DNA of 64,000 nt, taken from the NCBI RefSeq assembly GCF_000374185.1, contig NZ_KB910518.1, positions 2,055,687-2,119,686 on the forward strand, read 5' to 3'. A program made the position numbers and the translations under genes. Each line of letters begins with the position of its first letter. The first letter of the stretch is position 1. Source of the stretch: Paenibacillus sp. HW567 (lineage in GTDB: Bacteria; Bacillota; Bacilli; Paenibacillales; Paenibacillaceae). Shown in pieces: positions 6,825-14,232 of the stretch. The notes beneath the pieces are model-generated. The model saw only the letters and a program-made list of their open reading frames with translations, had not been told where the DNA came from and searched no databases.

Positions 6825-7841
6825 ATGGCCGATTCTAAAAAATGGAAAAGCAAACTTTTATCTTCAAGCATTCCCTTAGAGTTTGATGTAGCTAAGTTAC
6901 TTGTTGACCAAGGCTTTATTATTGAAGCAGACTACACATATTCTAGAGATGATAAGGGGACGTACAAAAATTTTTCGGTTGATATTAACGCGTCTGCATA
7001 TGCTCCCTTCAGTGAGACTGAATCGGAAGGAAGGAACGAATTCTGTGCTAATGTACAATTACTAATTGAATGCAAGTATCGAGATAATAATACTAAGTGG
7101 CTTTTCCTTCCTGAAATAAATACTACTGACTTTACTCAGATGATTGCGGGTAGAGCCATTAGAATAATAGAAGAGTTTTCTCCAGTGAGGTTCGAGGACA
7201 AAAAATCAGTGCACGATTTTGAATGTGAGATTGAAGATGCTTACAAAGCAATAGAATTAAAACTTGGTGATAGCCCTTCAGTATACGATGCTGAAATAAA
7301 ACACGGAATATCTCAATTGCAATATGCAATTCCGGGTTTATTGAGACATTTAATAGAATATAATATTGGCGAACATTTGAATGACAATCGACCTATTATC
7401 ATGTGTCCCATTCTTGTTACAACAGCGGATTTATTATTAATTAATACGGATGTTTCAATATCCAAAGTATATGAGGCTGAATCTCTTGAGGAAATGACCA
7501 CAAAACACCCTTTTTTATTATTTTATTCAGATAGTAACCCAGAATTTCAAGAACATTGGATTAGAACATTCGATGATTTTTCTTCTTTAAATGAGACTCC
7601 AGGAATGATCAAGTTAGAAAGTTTATTTCAAAATTCAACTCCTAATTCTATAAAACATTTTAATGCATCCAATTTAGTGGAGCATTTAAGTGTAGGTTCA
7701 AGTTATTATTTAAGGGAATATTGCTCTCATTTTGTAATATGCAACTATAATCATTTAGAAGAATTTATTGAGAAGTTAAAGTTAAGCATAAAAAAATTAA
7801 TTGAATCAAAAATAAATATTCAAGACTATTGTCCGAAATAG
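6825..7841 (+). CDS. Putative PD-(D/E)XK-fold nuclease, defence-island protein
   Basis: 338 residues with a good AAAGGAG ribosome site. The N-terminal third reads as a restriction-endonuclease-like core: an early acidic helix (EFDVAKLLVDQGF), a strand with Asp53 (FSVDINASAY) and, about 30 residues later, LLIECKYR with Glu82-x-Lys84. This D...ExK spacing is the hallmark of the PD-(D/E)XK superfamily. The remaining 230 residues (HGISQLQYAIPGLLRHLIEY and beyond) are not recognised and may sense or bind a target. It is AT-rich, with about 100 nt between the second attC-like core and its start. No attC-like site follows it. Cellular role unknown; nuclease activity is inferred from the motif only. 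Confidence 0.65.
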   Translation: MADSKKWKSKLLSSSIPLEFDVAKLLVDQGFIIEADYTYSRDDKGTYKNFSVDINASAYAPFSETESEGRNEFCANVQLLIECKYRDNNTKWLFLPEINTTDFTQMIAGRAIRIIEEFSPVRFEDKKSVHDFECEIEDAYKAIELKLGDSPSVYDAEIKHGISQLQYAIPGLLRHLIEYNIGEHLNDNRPIIMCPILVTTADLLLINTDVSISKVYEAESLEEMTTKHPFLLFYSDSNPEFQEHWIRTFDDFSSLNETPGMIKLESLFQNSTPNSIKHFNASNLVEHLSVGSSYYLREYCSHFVICNYNHLEEFIEKLKLSIKKLIESKINIQDYCPK

Positions 7842-8072
7842 TTAACATCATTTAGATAATCAAAGACAATATTTTTTACTCCAAGAATGAATGGGGATGC
7901 GGAGGAAGACTAAACTTAGGTTTCCGATAAAATAAAGATATTATATTTTTAAGTAGTAACGGGGGGCAAACCTAATAATAACTCAAATCAATTAATAAAC
8001 TAGCAGAGACGCCTTTCATCACTATTGCCATAAAGTTTTTGTTGATACTTATTGCTAGGAGGATCGGTTAAT

Positions 8073-8903
8073 ATGAGAGATGAATTCACTTCAAAAACAA
8101 AAGAATTATTATTTAAAAGAGTTGGTGGTCGTTGTTCAAACCCTAATTGTAGGAAAGCAACATCAGCGCCTCACACAGATATTAACAAATCAATTAATGT
8201 TGGGATAGCCGCTCACATCACTGCAGCAGAACTTAATGGACCAAGATACGATCCCAATATGTCTTCTGAAGAAAGGAAGTCTGTTGAAAATGGAATATGG
8301 TTGTGCCAAGACCACGCTAAGTTAATAGATTGTGATGAGATGAGATACACTGTTGAAATAATAAAAGAATGGCGTACAATTTCAGAGAAAGCTGCATTAC
8401 TAGATATTGAATATAATAATCAGATTTCGACGACTGAAACCAATGAAGATAAGAGAATTATAAAATTTTATTCTCAATGCTTTGATAGACCTGCTTTTCA
8501 AGATGAGTTTGTGCAAGAAGGTTCAATTGAAGCTTTTGATAGAGCTATTGAAGATACAATAACAGCAATTAATGTAGGTTGTTTAAAAGATAGGGATGGG
8601 AACGTCCTTTTTCAATGTTTAGGTAAATCATATTTATTCAATCCTGAATGGAGAGAAAAAATGGACAGCATAGTCGATATGATGAGAGCTATACGTTCAA
8701 GATACCGTTTAGCAGTTCATTTGGGACAAATAGATGTTGGTGGAGAATATAACGGAAGACAATTTTATTTTTTTCACAATTATGAAGTGGCTAAGTGGTT
8801 TGATGAGACTAGAAGTCAAATATTATTTCTCTTCTCAGAAATATGTAAGGAAGCGGGGATACCTAAGCTTGTTTTTCCTAGAAAAAACAAATCAGTGTAT
8901 TAA
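8073..8903 (+). CDS. HNH-type endonuclease-domain protein, defence-associated
   Basis: 276 residues from ATG 8073, chosen over an upstream in-frame ATG because AGGAGG lies 10 nt before it. The N-terminal about 110 residues carry a zinc-ribbon HNH module: RCSNPNCR (Cys21, Cys26), the GIAAHIT block (His48), a GPRYDP loop and ENGIWLCQDHAKLID (Asn73, Cys78, His81). This variant of HNH often forms the N-terminal nuclease of anti-phage effectors, fused to sensor or NTPase domains. Here the C-terminal about 150 residues (FYSQCFDRPAFQDEF onward) are not a domain I recognise. It could be a stand-alone effector. It is AT-rich like its neighbours and separated by about 230 and 126 bp gaps, so it is probably its own unit. 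Confidence 0.75.
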   Translation: MRDEFTSKTKELLFKRVGGRCSNPNCRKATSAPHTDINKSINVGIAAHITAAELNGPRYDPNMSSEERKSVENGIWLCQDHAKLIDCDEMRYTVEIIKEWRTISEKAALLDIEYNNQISTTETNEDKRIIKFYSQCFDRPAFQDEFVQEGSIEAFDRAIEDTITAINVGCLKDRDGNVLFQCLGKSYLFNPEWREKMDSIVDMMRAIRSRYRLAVHLGQIDVGGEYNGRQFYFFHNYEVAKWFDETRSQILFLFSEICKEAGIPKLVFPRKNKSVY

Positions 8904-9029
8904 TAACGTTATGTTTAGGCTGAACATCCTTTAGCATAAAATTCATATAACAACAATCTCGTATTTGCTGTAACAAATATGTGAATATGTTGAGATGGTT
9001 ATGATCAGGGCTAAATCAAAGGAGTTTTT

Positions 9030-9344
9030 ATGAACGAAGAACAGAAAATTAAGGAATTAAGCTATCTGCGCCAGCAAAAAGAGAATCCTACGGCAGGTAA
9101 TTATAGAAGGTATATGGTGAATACGTATAACTATATTTTACAAAGTTCCAATGTAGGAAATAAGGGCTGGAGCAAAGCAAGTACTAGAGAAATGCTGAAT
9201 TTTGTATATGAAGGAAACCCGGATCATATGGGCTATGAAATGGTAGAAAAGTTTAAAAAAACTCTTAGGGATTTAGGTTATATTAAGTTAGTAAAAGAAG
9301 ATAATGAGTGGCGTACTTACATACTCAAAGAACTGGACTTTTAA
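9030..9344 (+). CDS. Small hypothetical protein, first gene of a two-gene unit
   Basis: 104 residues preceded by AAAGGAG. No family recognised. The sequence is helical and charged, ending with FKKTLRDLGYIKLVKEDNEWRTYIL, which has the look of a winged-helix recognition helix plus wing. The stop is followed after 14 nt by the next start with its own GAGGTG site, so the two genes are very likely co-transcribed and translationally linked. A DNA-binding, regulatory or antitoxin-like partner of the downstream nuclease-like protein is a reasonable but unproved guess. Confidence 0.6.
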   Translation: MNEEQKIKELSYLRQQKENPTAGNYRRYMVNTYNYILQSSNVGNKGWSKASTREMLNFVYEGNPDHMGYEMVEKFKKTLRDLGYIKLVKEDNEWRTYILKELDF

Positions 9345-9358
9345 TCCTGAGGTGAACC

Positions 9359-9916
9359 ATGGAAAATGAAACTGTTATTTTTGAAAATGCAAATAAATCA
9401 TTCTTAAATCATGAAGCGGATTTAATTCTTAGTGGTGTCTCAGAACGAACATTATGCGGTTCGTTAATGAGGTATCTTCAGGAAGAAATAAAAGGAACTA
9501 ATTATTCGAAATATCACGTGGATGTGGAATACAACAGAAACAAAGGGAAAGTAAAAACCATTATTGATCAAAACATCGAAGTAATACCTATTAATTGTGA
9601 TATCATAATACATAGTCGTGGTGAGATACTTGGACAAGATAATTTAATTGCAATTGAAATGAAGAAATCTACGAATAGAAATTCTGAAAAGATAAAAGAT
9701 AAGAACCGTTTGGTAGCTCTAACTAAAGAGACATTCAATGATGTTTGGTCATTTGATGGGACAAATCTTCCTGAACATGTGTGTAGATATAAATTAGGTG
9801 TTTATTATGAAGTCAACATCAGAAGAAGTGAAGTTTATGTTGAGTACTATAAAAAAGGGCAATTGAGTTCTACAAAAATATTTAAGTTAAAGCCTGGGAG
9901 TAATCATGAAAGGTAA
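9359..9916 (+). CDS. Putative PD-(D/E)XK nuclease-like protein, second gene of a two-gene unit
   Basis: 185 residues. After a helical N-terminus (SERTLCGSLMRYLQEEIKG) comes VDVEYNRN, then INCDIIIHSRG with Asp81 and, after 18 residues, LIAIEMKKS with Glu100-x-Lys102. The spacing D-x18-ExK matches a compact PD-(D/E)XK core, and the following basic helix (NRNSEKIKDKNRLVALTK) also fits. The size is that of minimal restriction-like nucleases. It follows the 104-residue gene directly and is closed by a hairpin terminator. AT-rich codon use and context suggest an acquired defence or toxin-type module. Confidence 0.65.
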   Translation: MENETVIFENANKSFLNHEADLILSGVSERTLCGSLMRYLQEEIKGTNYSKYHVDVEYNRNKGKVKTIIDQNIEVIPINCDIIIHSRGEILGQDNLIAIEMKKSTNRNSEKIKDKNRLVALTKETFNDVWSFDGTNLPEHVCRYKLGVYYEVNIRRSEVYVEYYKKGQLSSTKIFKLKPGSNHER

Positions 9917-9942
9917 CCCATATCATGGAGTTACCTTTTTTC
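9911..9942 (+). terminator. Rho-independent terminator after the two-gene unit
   Basis: AGGTAACCCAT pairs with ATGGAGTTACCT and is followed by a run of six T. It overlaps the last codons of the upstream gene. Confidence 0.75.
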
Positions 9943-10032
9943 CTTTACCTGAGCCTCTTCCCCCCCCAAATTGGGTAAACTAACCCTAAGCAATACTTTA
10001 CCCAAATCCAACACGAAACGGGGGGATGCCCC

Positions 10033-10250
10033 ATGACAACTCAAAAAGTACCCAATAGATCAACCAAGGAAAAGTCACCGTATCTACTACAACACGCACA
10101 TAACCCGGTGAACTGGTTCCCTTGGTCCGAGGAGGCTTTTGAAATCGCTAAGCGAGACAACAAGCCTGTGGTCCTTTCTATTGGGGATAGCTAGTTACTG
10201 CCCCACGCGAACCTCTCATTGACAGGATGTTCACATAAATCAATCATTCA
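10033..10250 (+). pseudogene. yyaL-like (DUF255/thioredoxin-like) 5' fragment, copy B
   Basis: From ATG 10033 the frame encodes the conserved N-terminus of the YyaL/DUF255 family ([19 protein letters not shown], then [21 protein letters not shown]) and then hits a TAG where the family continues with the STCHWCH thioredoxin-like motif. Beyond the stop only traces of the family remain (PREPLID resembling ARESFED). The intact protein would be about 680 residues, so this is a 5' remnant. The sequence from about 10139 onward, including the stop and terminator, is shared with copy A at 3464. Confidence 0.75.
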
Positions 10251-10255
10251 AAGAA

Positions 10256-10287
10256 GCTCCTGCTGTTATTTGGCGGGAGTTTTTTTG
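10256..10287 (+). terminator. Terminator hairpin after yyaL remnant B
   Basis: GCTCCTGC pairs with GGCGGGAGT, followed by seven T. Counterpart of the hairpin after copy A. Confidence 0.7.
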
Positions 10288-10337
10288 TTACGCACAAATA
10301 AATAATTAAAACCGGTGTAACTTGTTGCACCCATCTT

Positions 10338-10360
10338 AGTTATATACTCGAAGTATAACT
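10338..10360. promoter_or_regulatory. Inverted repeat upstream of the secreted two-repeat protein
   Basis: AGTTATA and TATAACT face each other across a 9-nt centre that includes a TATACT -10-like element. It sits 20 bp before the start codon and could be an operator or part of the 5' leader. Confidence 0.4.
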
Positions 10361-10379
10361 TTAATTTGGAGGAAACAAG

Positions 10380-11198
10380 ATGACAAACACTACCATGAAA
10401 AAAGCCGCAATTATTTTGAGTTTCTCAATTCTTATAACTGCATTTTCCGGTCAAGCTTGGGCTGAGCAGGGTACCAATACTTCAACATCTGCTTCCGTGT
10501 CGAGTTCAGCTAGCAAAAATCCTTATGAGGTTGCTGGCATAAACGACCCGGCAGAATTTACGGCTTATTTTGCCAAATTACAGAAAGCTGTTAAGGATAA
10601 CAAACCCGCAGAAGTGGCGGATCTGATCTCCTATCCAATGAATTTGAACAAAGACAACAAAACGTATGTTTTCTATAACAAGGCTGAATTTATTAAGAAA
10701 TATGATCGCATCTTCACAGCTCTTGTACGTGAAAAAGTACTGGCTCAAAGAGTCGATAAGCTGTTTGTGAACTATCAGGGCATTATGGTTGAAGATGGCG
10801 ATTTGTGGATGGGGAAACAAAACAATAAACTTGGAGTCATTGCGGTTAATGTTACTAACAATCCATATGAAGTCGCAGGCATCAGCAATCCGATCGTATT
10901 TGAGCATAACTTCAGTTTGCTCCAGAAAGTCGTCACAGAAGGAAAAAAATCCGAAGTTGCCAAGTTGATGGTGTACCCATTGAAAGTGAATACTAAGGGA
11001 AAAACCATTGAAATCAAAACCAAGAAGGATTTTATAGCAAAATACAACCAAATCATGACCGCAAAAGTTAAGAAGGCGTTATTAGCGCAAAAGGTCGATA
11101 AAGTATTTGTGAATTGGGAAGGTGTTATGGTTGGTGACGGAGAGCTGTGGATTGGACAGTTCGGACAGCAGGTTGGTGTATTCGTTATTAACCAGTAA
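10380..11198 (+). CDS. Secreted protein with two tandem repeats of an about 110-residue domain
   Basis: 272 residues with GGAGGA 6-8 nt before the ATG. Residues 1-29 are a signal peptide ending in the classic SGQAWA cleavage site, then a Ser/Thr linker. Two homologous units follow, each beginning NPYEVAGI (about 47 and 160) and containing FxxxFxxLQKxV, EVAxLxxYPxxxN, K-EFIxKYxxI and VDKxFVNxxGxMV-DGxLWxG. The pattern resembles the extracellular NTF2-like lumazine-binding-type cups found in Firmicute secreted proteins, but I cannot name the family with certainty. Likely extracellular. The internal repeats are diverged, so the duplication is old. Confidence 0.7.
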   Translation: MTNTTMKKAAIILSFSILITAFSGQAWAEQGTNTSTSASVSSSASKNPYEVAGINDPAEFTAYFAKLQKAVKDNKPAEVADLISYPMNLNKDNKTYVFYNKAEFIKKYDRIFTALVREKVLAQRVDKLFVNYQGIMVEDGDLWMGKQNNKLGVIAVNVTNNPYEVAGISNPIVFEHNFSLLQKVVTEGKKSEVAKLMVYPLKVNTKGKTIEIKTKKDFIAKYNQIMTAKVKKALLAQKVDKVFVNWEGVMVGDGELWIGQFGQQVGVFVINQ

Positions 11199-11252
11199 TT
11201 GAGGGTTCCAACAAAAATTAATGGTTGCATTATTTTTATAAAAGTTAATCTG

Positions 11253-11280
11253 TTGACATGTGCGCACGAATGCATATAAT
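11253..11280 (+). promoter_or_regulatory. SigA-type promoter of the arsR-like/efflux unit, with operator-like dyad
   Basis: TTGACA (11253-11258), a 16-bp spacer and a perfect TATAAT (11275-11280), with the regulator ATG 20 bp further on. The spacer contains TGTGCGCACG, a near-palindrome sharing TGTGC/GCAC with the dyad at 11656-11673. That placement suggests autorepression. Confidence 0.7.
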
Positions 11281-11299
11281 GGAATCAGGTGGTGAGCGA

Positions 11300-11629
11300 A
11301 TGGGACTCAAACATGATCCGGATAAATGTAAAAAATTGATTGAAGACAATATTGATATAGAATTTTTCAGAGCAATTTTCGACCCCGTTCGAAGTGAGCT
11401 GTTGATATTCCTTTCTGGGAACGGGGAAATGACGATTGGGGAAATAGCAGAGTATTTTCCTCAGAATCGTTCAGTGATTTCTCGTCACCTGGATTTTATG
11501 AATCGGTTTAACATTGTGCAGAGAAGGAAAGAAGGCCGGGAAGTTTACTACAAAGCGAATAAAAAATTCATTGTCGATTCCTTCGAAGAGACAGCGAATA
11601 ATATGAAAGCACTCATGAATTTGATGTAG
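11300..11629 (+). CDS. ArsR-family winged-helix transcriptional regulator
   Basis: 109 residues from ATG 11300; the upstream in-frame ATG at 11258 falls inside the promoter, and AGGTGGTGA lies 5 nt before 11300. It has the ArsR fold order: FFRAIFDPVRSELLIFLSG (helix 1-2), MTIGEIAEYFPQNRSVISRH (helix-turn-helix) and NIVQRRKEGREVYYKAN (wing). No CxC metal motif is present, so metal sensing of the ArsR/SmtB type is not supported. It is followed 67 nt later by an efflux pump gene it probably represses. A drug or stress ligand is likely but unidentified. Confidence 0.85.
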   Translation: MGLKHDPDKCKKLIEDNIDIEFFRAIFDPVRSELLIFLSGNGEMTIGEIAEYFPQNRSVISRHLDFMNRFNIVQRRKEGREVYYKANKKFIVDSFEETANNMKALMNLM

Positions 11630-11655
11630 CAGGGTGCTTTTCATTTTATTATATA

Positions 11656-11673
11656 TGTGCATTTGTGTGCACA
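11656..11673. promoter_or_regulatory. Operator-like inverted repeat before the efflux gene
   Basis: TGTGCA-N6-TGCACA, a perfect dyad located 9 bp before the ribosome site of the MFS gene. It matches the core of the dyad in the regulator promoter and is a candidate binding site for the upstream ArsR-like protein. Confidence 0.4.
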
Positions 11674-11696
11674 AAAACACGAAAGGGGTTTTTATT

Positions 11697-13250
11697 TTGG
11701 AACAATCTATTAAAAAATGGTGGGTTCTAATCACAGTTAGCTTAGCAGTATTTATGGCAATGCTGGATATTACAATTGTGAATGTAGCGTTACCGGAGAT
11801 TCAAAAAAACTTCTCATCCGATTTTTCAAATCTACAATGGGTATTGAATGCTTATACTTTAGTGTATGCTGCGATGTTATTACCCGTCTCGAAATTAGCG
11901 GATATCATCGGACGTAAAAAAGTATTTCTATTGGGGTTAGGCATCTTTGTAATAGGTTCCCTTGCAAGTGGTTTAGCTAGCAGTGATCTTTGGTTGAATA
12001 TGTTCCGGGGGTTCCAAGGAATCGGCGGAGCAGCTATGATGTCTCTATCACTAACGATTGTTACATCTTCATTTCCTGAGAAGCAGAGAGGACTTGCACT
12101 GGGGATTTGGAGTAGTGCGGTTGGTCTTGCTATTTCAGGTGGTCCACTTATTGGCGGTACTTTAGTGGATAATTTGGGTTGGCGATCCATCTTCCTCGTT
12201 AACATCCCTTTTGGTATTTTAGCTATCCTACTTGGTATATTGTTTATCCAGGAAAGTAAAAGAAAAAGTAATGAGAAAATTGATTTTTTAGGATTTGTTT
12301 TAAGCACTGCATTGATTTTTACTATGGTATACGCCCTAATTCAAAAAGAAATGCATGTAAATTATTTGTGGACGGATTGGCACATTGTTAGTTTATTTGG
12401 TCTATCAATAATTTTATTAATTGCTTTTATTATGGCTGAGAAAAACGTTAAACAACCCATGATCGGACTGTCAATTTTTAGAAAATGGTCATTTAACGGC
12501 GCCAACATTGCGGCTTTTGCTCTAGGAGCAGGATTGTATGGCGGCTTCACCTACCTAACCATTCTTATGCAAAATTATATGGGCTACTCTGCGTTTGAAA
12601 CTGGAGTTAAAATGCTGCTAATCAGCGGGTTTACCATGATATTGGGTCCGATGGCAGGGATTATTTCCGGGAAAATCGGCAATCGCTGGTTGATTAGTGG
12701 CGCACTATTTATTGGAGCAATCGGAGTTCTTGTTATCCGTCATATGATCAAGGTTCCTTTTGAATGGGGTTATTTAATGCCCGGGTTTATCCTTTTAGGA
12801 ATTAGCAATGCTTTGGTAAATCCGCCAATATCCAATGCTGCAATGAGTTCTGTGGATCAAAGCCAGGTTGGTATGGCTTCCGGTATTTTAAACGTATTCC
12901 GGCAACTCGGTATTTCATTTGGTGTGGTAATGCTGGGAATTAAATTGACCGAAGGGTATAACCATTCATTGGATAAACATATTATGGAGATTCAAAATAT
13001 TGATTCAGCATTCAAAAATCAGATGCTGGATATTTTCCATAAAACCGGAGCTTTTGCCGGCTCACAAATTTTTGATAGTAAGCAAGCTGAATGGTTCAAA
13101 CAAATGCCGGCTTTTGAAGACATTAAGAATATTGTTTTCAGTGCTTTCAGCACGGGTATGAAGGATGTAAACTTGTTCATTGCCATCTTTTTGCTTATTG
13201 GATCACTGGCAAGTGCTTTTTTGATTAACAAGAAAAGAAGAACAGAGTAA
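11697..13250 (+). CDS. DHA2-family (14-TM) multidrug efflux MFS transporter
   Basis: 517 residues from TTG 11697, supported by AAAGGGG 8 nt upstream; the ATG at 11634 has no such site. Hydrophobic segments fit 14 transmembrane helices. DHA2 signatures are visible: LDITIVNVALPEI in TM1 (motif D1), LADIIGRKKVFLLG (motif A), GFQGIGGAAMMSL (motif B) and the antiporter-type motif C GLAISGGPLIGGTLVDNLGW with WRSIFLVNIPFG following. It is a proton-driven exporter of EmrB/QacA type in the cytoplasmic membrane. Its expression is probably controlled by the ArsR-like gene just upstream. Substrate unknown. Confidence 0.92.
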   Translation: MEQSIKKWWVLITVSLAVFMAMLDITIVNVALPEIQKNFSSDFSNLQWVLNAYTLVYAAMLLPVSKLADIIGRKKVFLLGLGIFVIGSLASGLASSDLWLNMFRGFQGIGGAAMMSLSLTIVTSSFPEKQRGLALGIWSSAVGLAISGGPLIGGTLVDNLGWRSIFLVNIPFGILAILLGILFIQESKRKSNEKIDFLGFVLSTALIFTMVYALIQKEMHVNYLWTDWHIVSLFGLSIILLIAFIMAEKNVKQPMIGLSIFRKWSFNGANIAAFALGAGLYGGFTYLTILMQNYMGYSAFETGVKMLLISGFTMILGPMAGIISGKIGNRWLISGALFIGAIGVLVIRHMIKVPFEWGYLMPGFILLGISNALVNPPISNAAMSSVDQSQVGMASGILNVFRQLGISFGVVMLGIKLTEGYNHSLDKHIMEIQNIDSAFKNQMLDIFHKTGAFAGSQIFDSKQAEWFKQMPAFEDIKNIVFSAFSTGMKDVNLFIAIFLLIGSLASAFLINKKRRTE

Positions 13251-13258
13251 TTAATGAA

Positions 13259-14044
13259 CTAACTAAATTTCGCATAAATCGAATCGCGGGGGATGGCCGC
13301 AGCTAGTAGCTGCCAGTGTCCGGTAAGCTCTGCAATTACACGTTTGCCCGGCCAGTTGGCGGGGAGCAGCTCATCCGGCAGTGAAGGATCTGCCATAAGC
13401 AGGCCGCTGAGCACTTCTCCAATCTGCAGATAACGCAAGAAGAGGTGCAGCGCTTGGTCCTCCCGGAGCGCCTCGTCCATTAATGGAATGAACTCCTGCT
13501 GGAGCCAGCTTTGTTTGTCCCGGTACATGGCTTCAATTCTGTCGAGCTGCCAAATGGCATAGGCTTTGCCGGGGGTGATGGAGCCTGTCTCAAATTGCCC
13601 GTGCAGAATCGAGACTTTGCCCTCAAGCTGGAGCTGCTGAATGTGTTCTGCGACGTCCTTCCGATAATTCCAGGGCGAGATGTATACACTGTTATACAGA
13701 AGCCCGAAGCCAAGCTGCAAAATGGCGGTGCGAAACTGATCGCGTTTCTTGCGTTCCTGCTCGGGAACCTCAAGCATGACTACATCCCAGGTCTGGTTCC
13801 ATGGCTCGAGCGAGCGGGCGGGCTTGCTGTTGATGGAATGGATGTACGAACGTCCGGCTGCTGTAATCTGATACAGGGAACGGGACGGGGATGAGATATA
13901 GCCTTCCTTTTTCAGACGGGATAAGGCATTGCGGATATAGGTGGAGGTATAACCCCTCAGCTCGTAGATTTCAACCAACTGCTGAGCGCCCATCTGATCG
14001 ACTCTGGATAACAGGAACAGCATTGTTTTTTCAACGGACAGCAA
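13259..14044 (-). CDS. PaaX-family-like transcriptional regulator
   Basis: 261 residues. The N-terminal about 75 residues form a winged helix (GAQQLVEIYELRGYTSTYIRNALSRLKKEGYI then a wing with SLYQITAAGRSYI), as in PaaX. The middle (WDVVMLEVPEQERKKRDQFR, LGFGLLYNSVYISPWNYR) matches the PaaX ferredoxin-like core, and the C-terminus matches the PaaX-C helical part. PaaX represses phenylacetate degradation in Proteobacteria, but no paa genes are nearby, so its target here is unknown. It is convergent with the efflux gene, 8 bp away, and divergent from the UPF0173 gene. Confidence 0.8.
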   Translation of the reverse strand: MLSVEKTMLFLLSRVDQMGAQQLVEIYELRGYTSTYIRNALSRLKKEGYISSPSRSLYQITAAGRSYIHSINSKPARSLEPWNQTWDVVMLEVPEQERKKRDQFRTAILQLGFGLLYNSVYISPWNYRKDVAEHIQQLQLEGKVSILHGQFETGSITPGKAYAIWQLDRIEAMYRDKQSWLQQEFIPLMDEALREDQALHLFLRYLQIGEVLSGLLMADPSLPDELLPANWPGKRVIAELTGHWQLLAAAIPRDSIYAKFS

Positions 14045-14061
14045 CTTGTCTCACGCCTCTC

Positions 14062-14089
14062 TTGACAGGTGATAAAGGTGGAATATATT
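14062..14089 (+). promoter_or_regulatory. Candidate promoter for the UPF0173 hydrolase
   Basis: TTGACA (14062-14067), a 16-bp spacer, then TATATT (14084-14089) embedded in an AT-rich near-palindrome that may also serve the divergent PaaX-like gene. Confidence 0.4.
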
Positions 14090-14232
14090 ATAAATATATA
14101 CGATCGTTATTGATTTGGATATATTTGATTTCGGGTGCCGAACCGGGTCTCTTGACACTTTGGTGTCATTGTAACGTAAACTTTATGTTTTTGCACGGCC
14201 CAAGTCCATTAGAAGAAGAGGAGAGATCAAGC

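Noticed and set aside
8904..9029. Possible third attC-like site after the HNH gene
   Set aside because: ATTCATAT/ATATGTGAAT arms exist but no RYYYAAC and GTTRRRY pair at the right distance.
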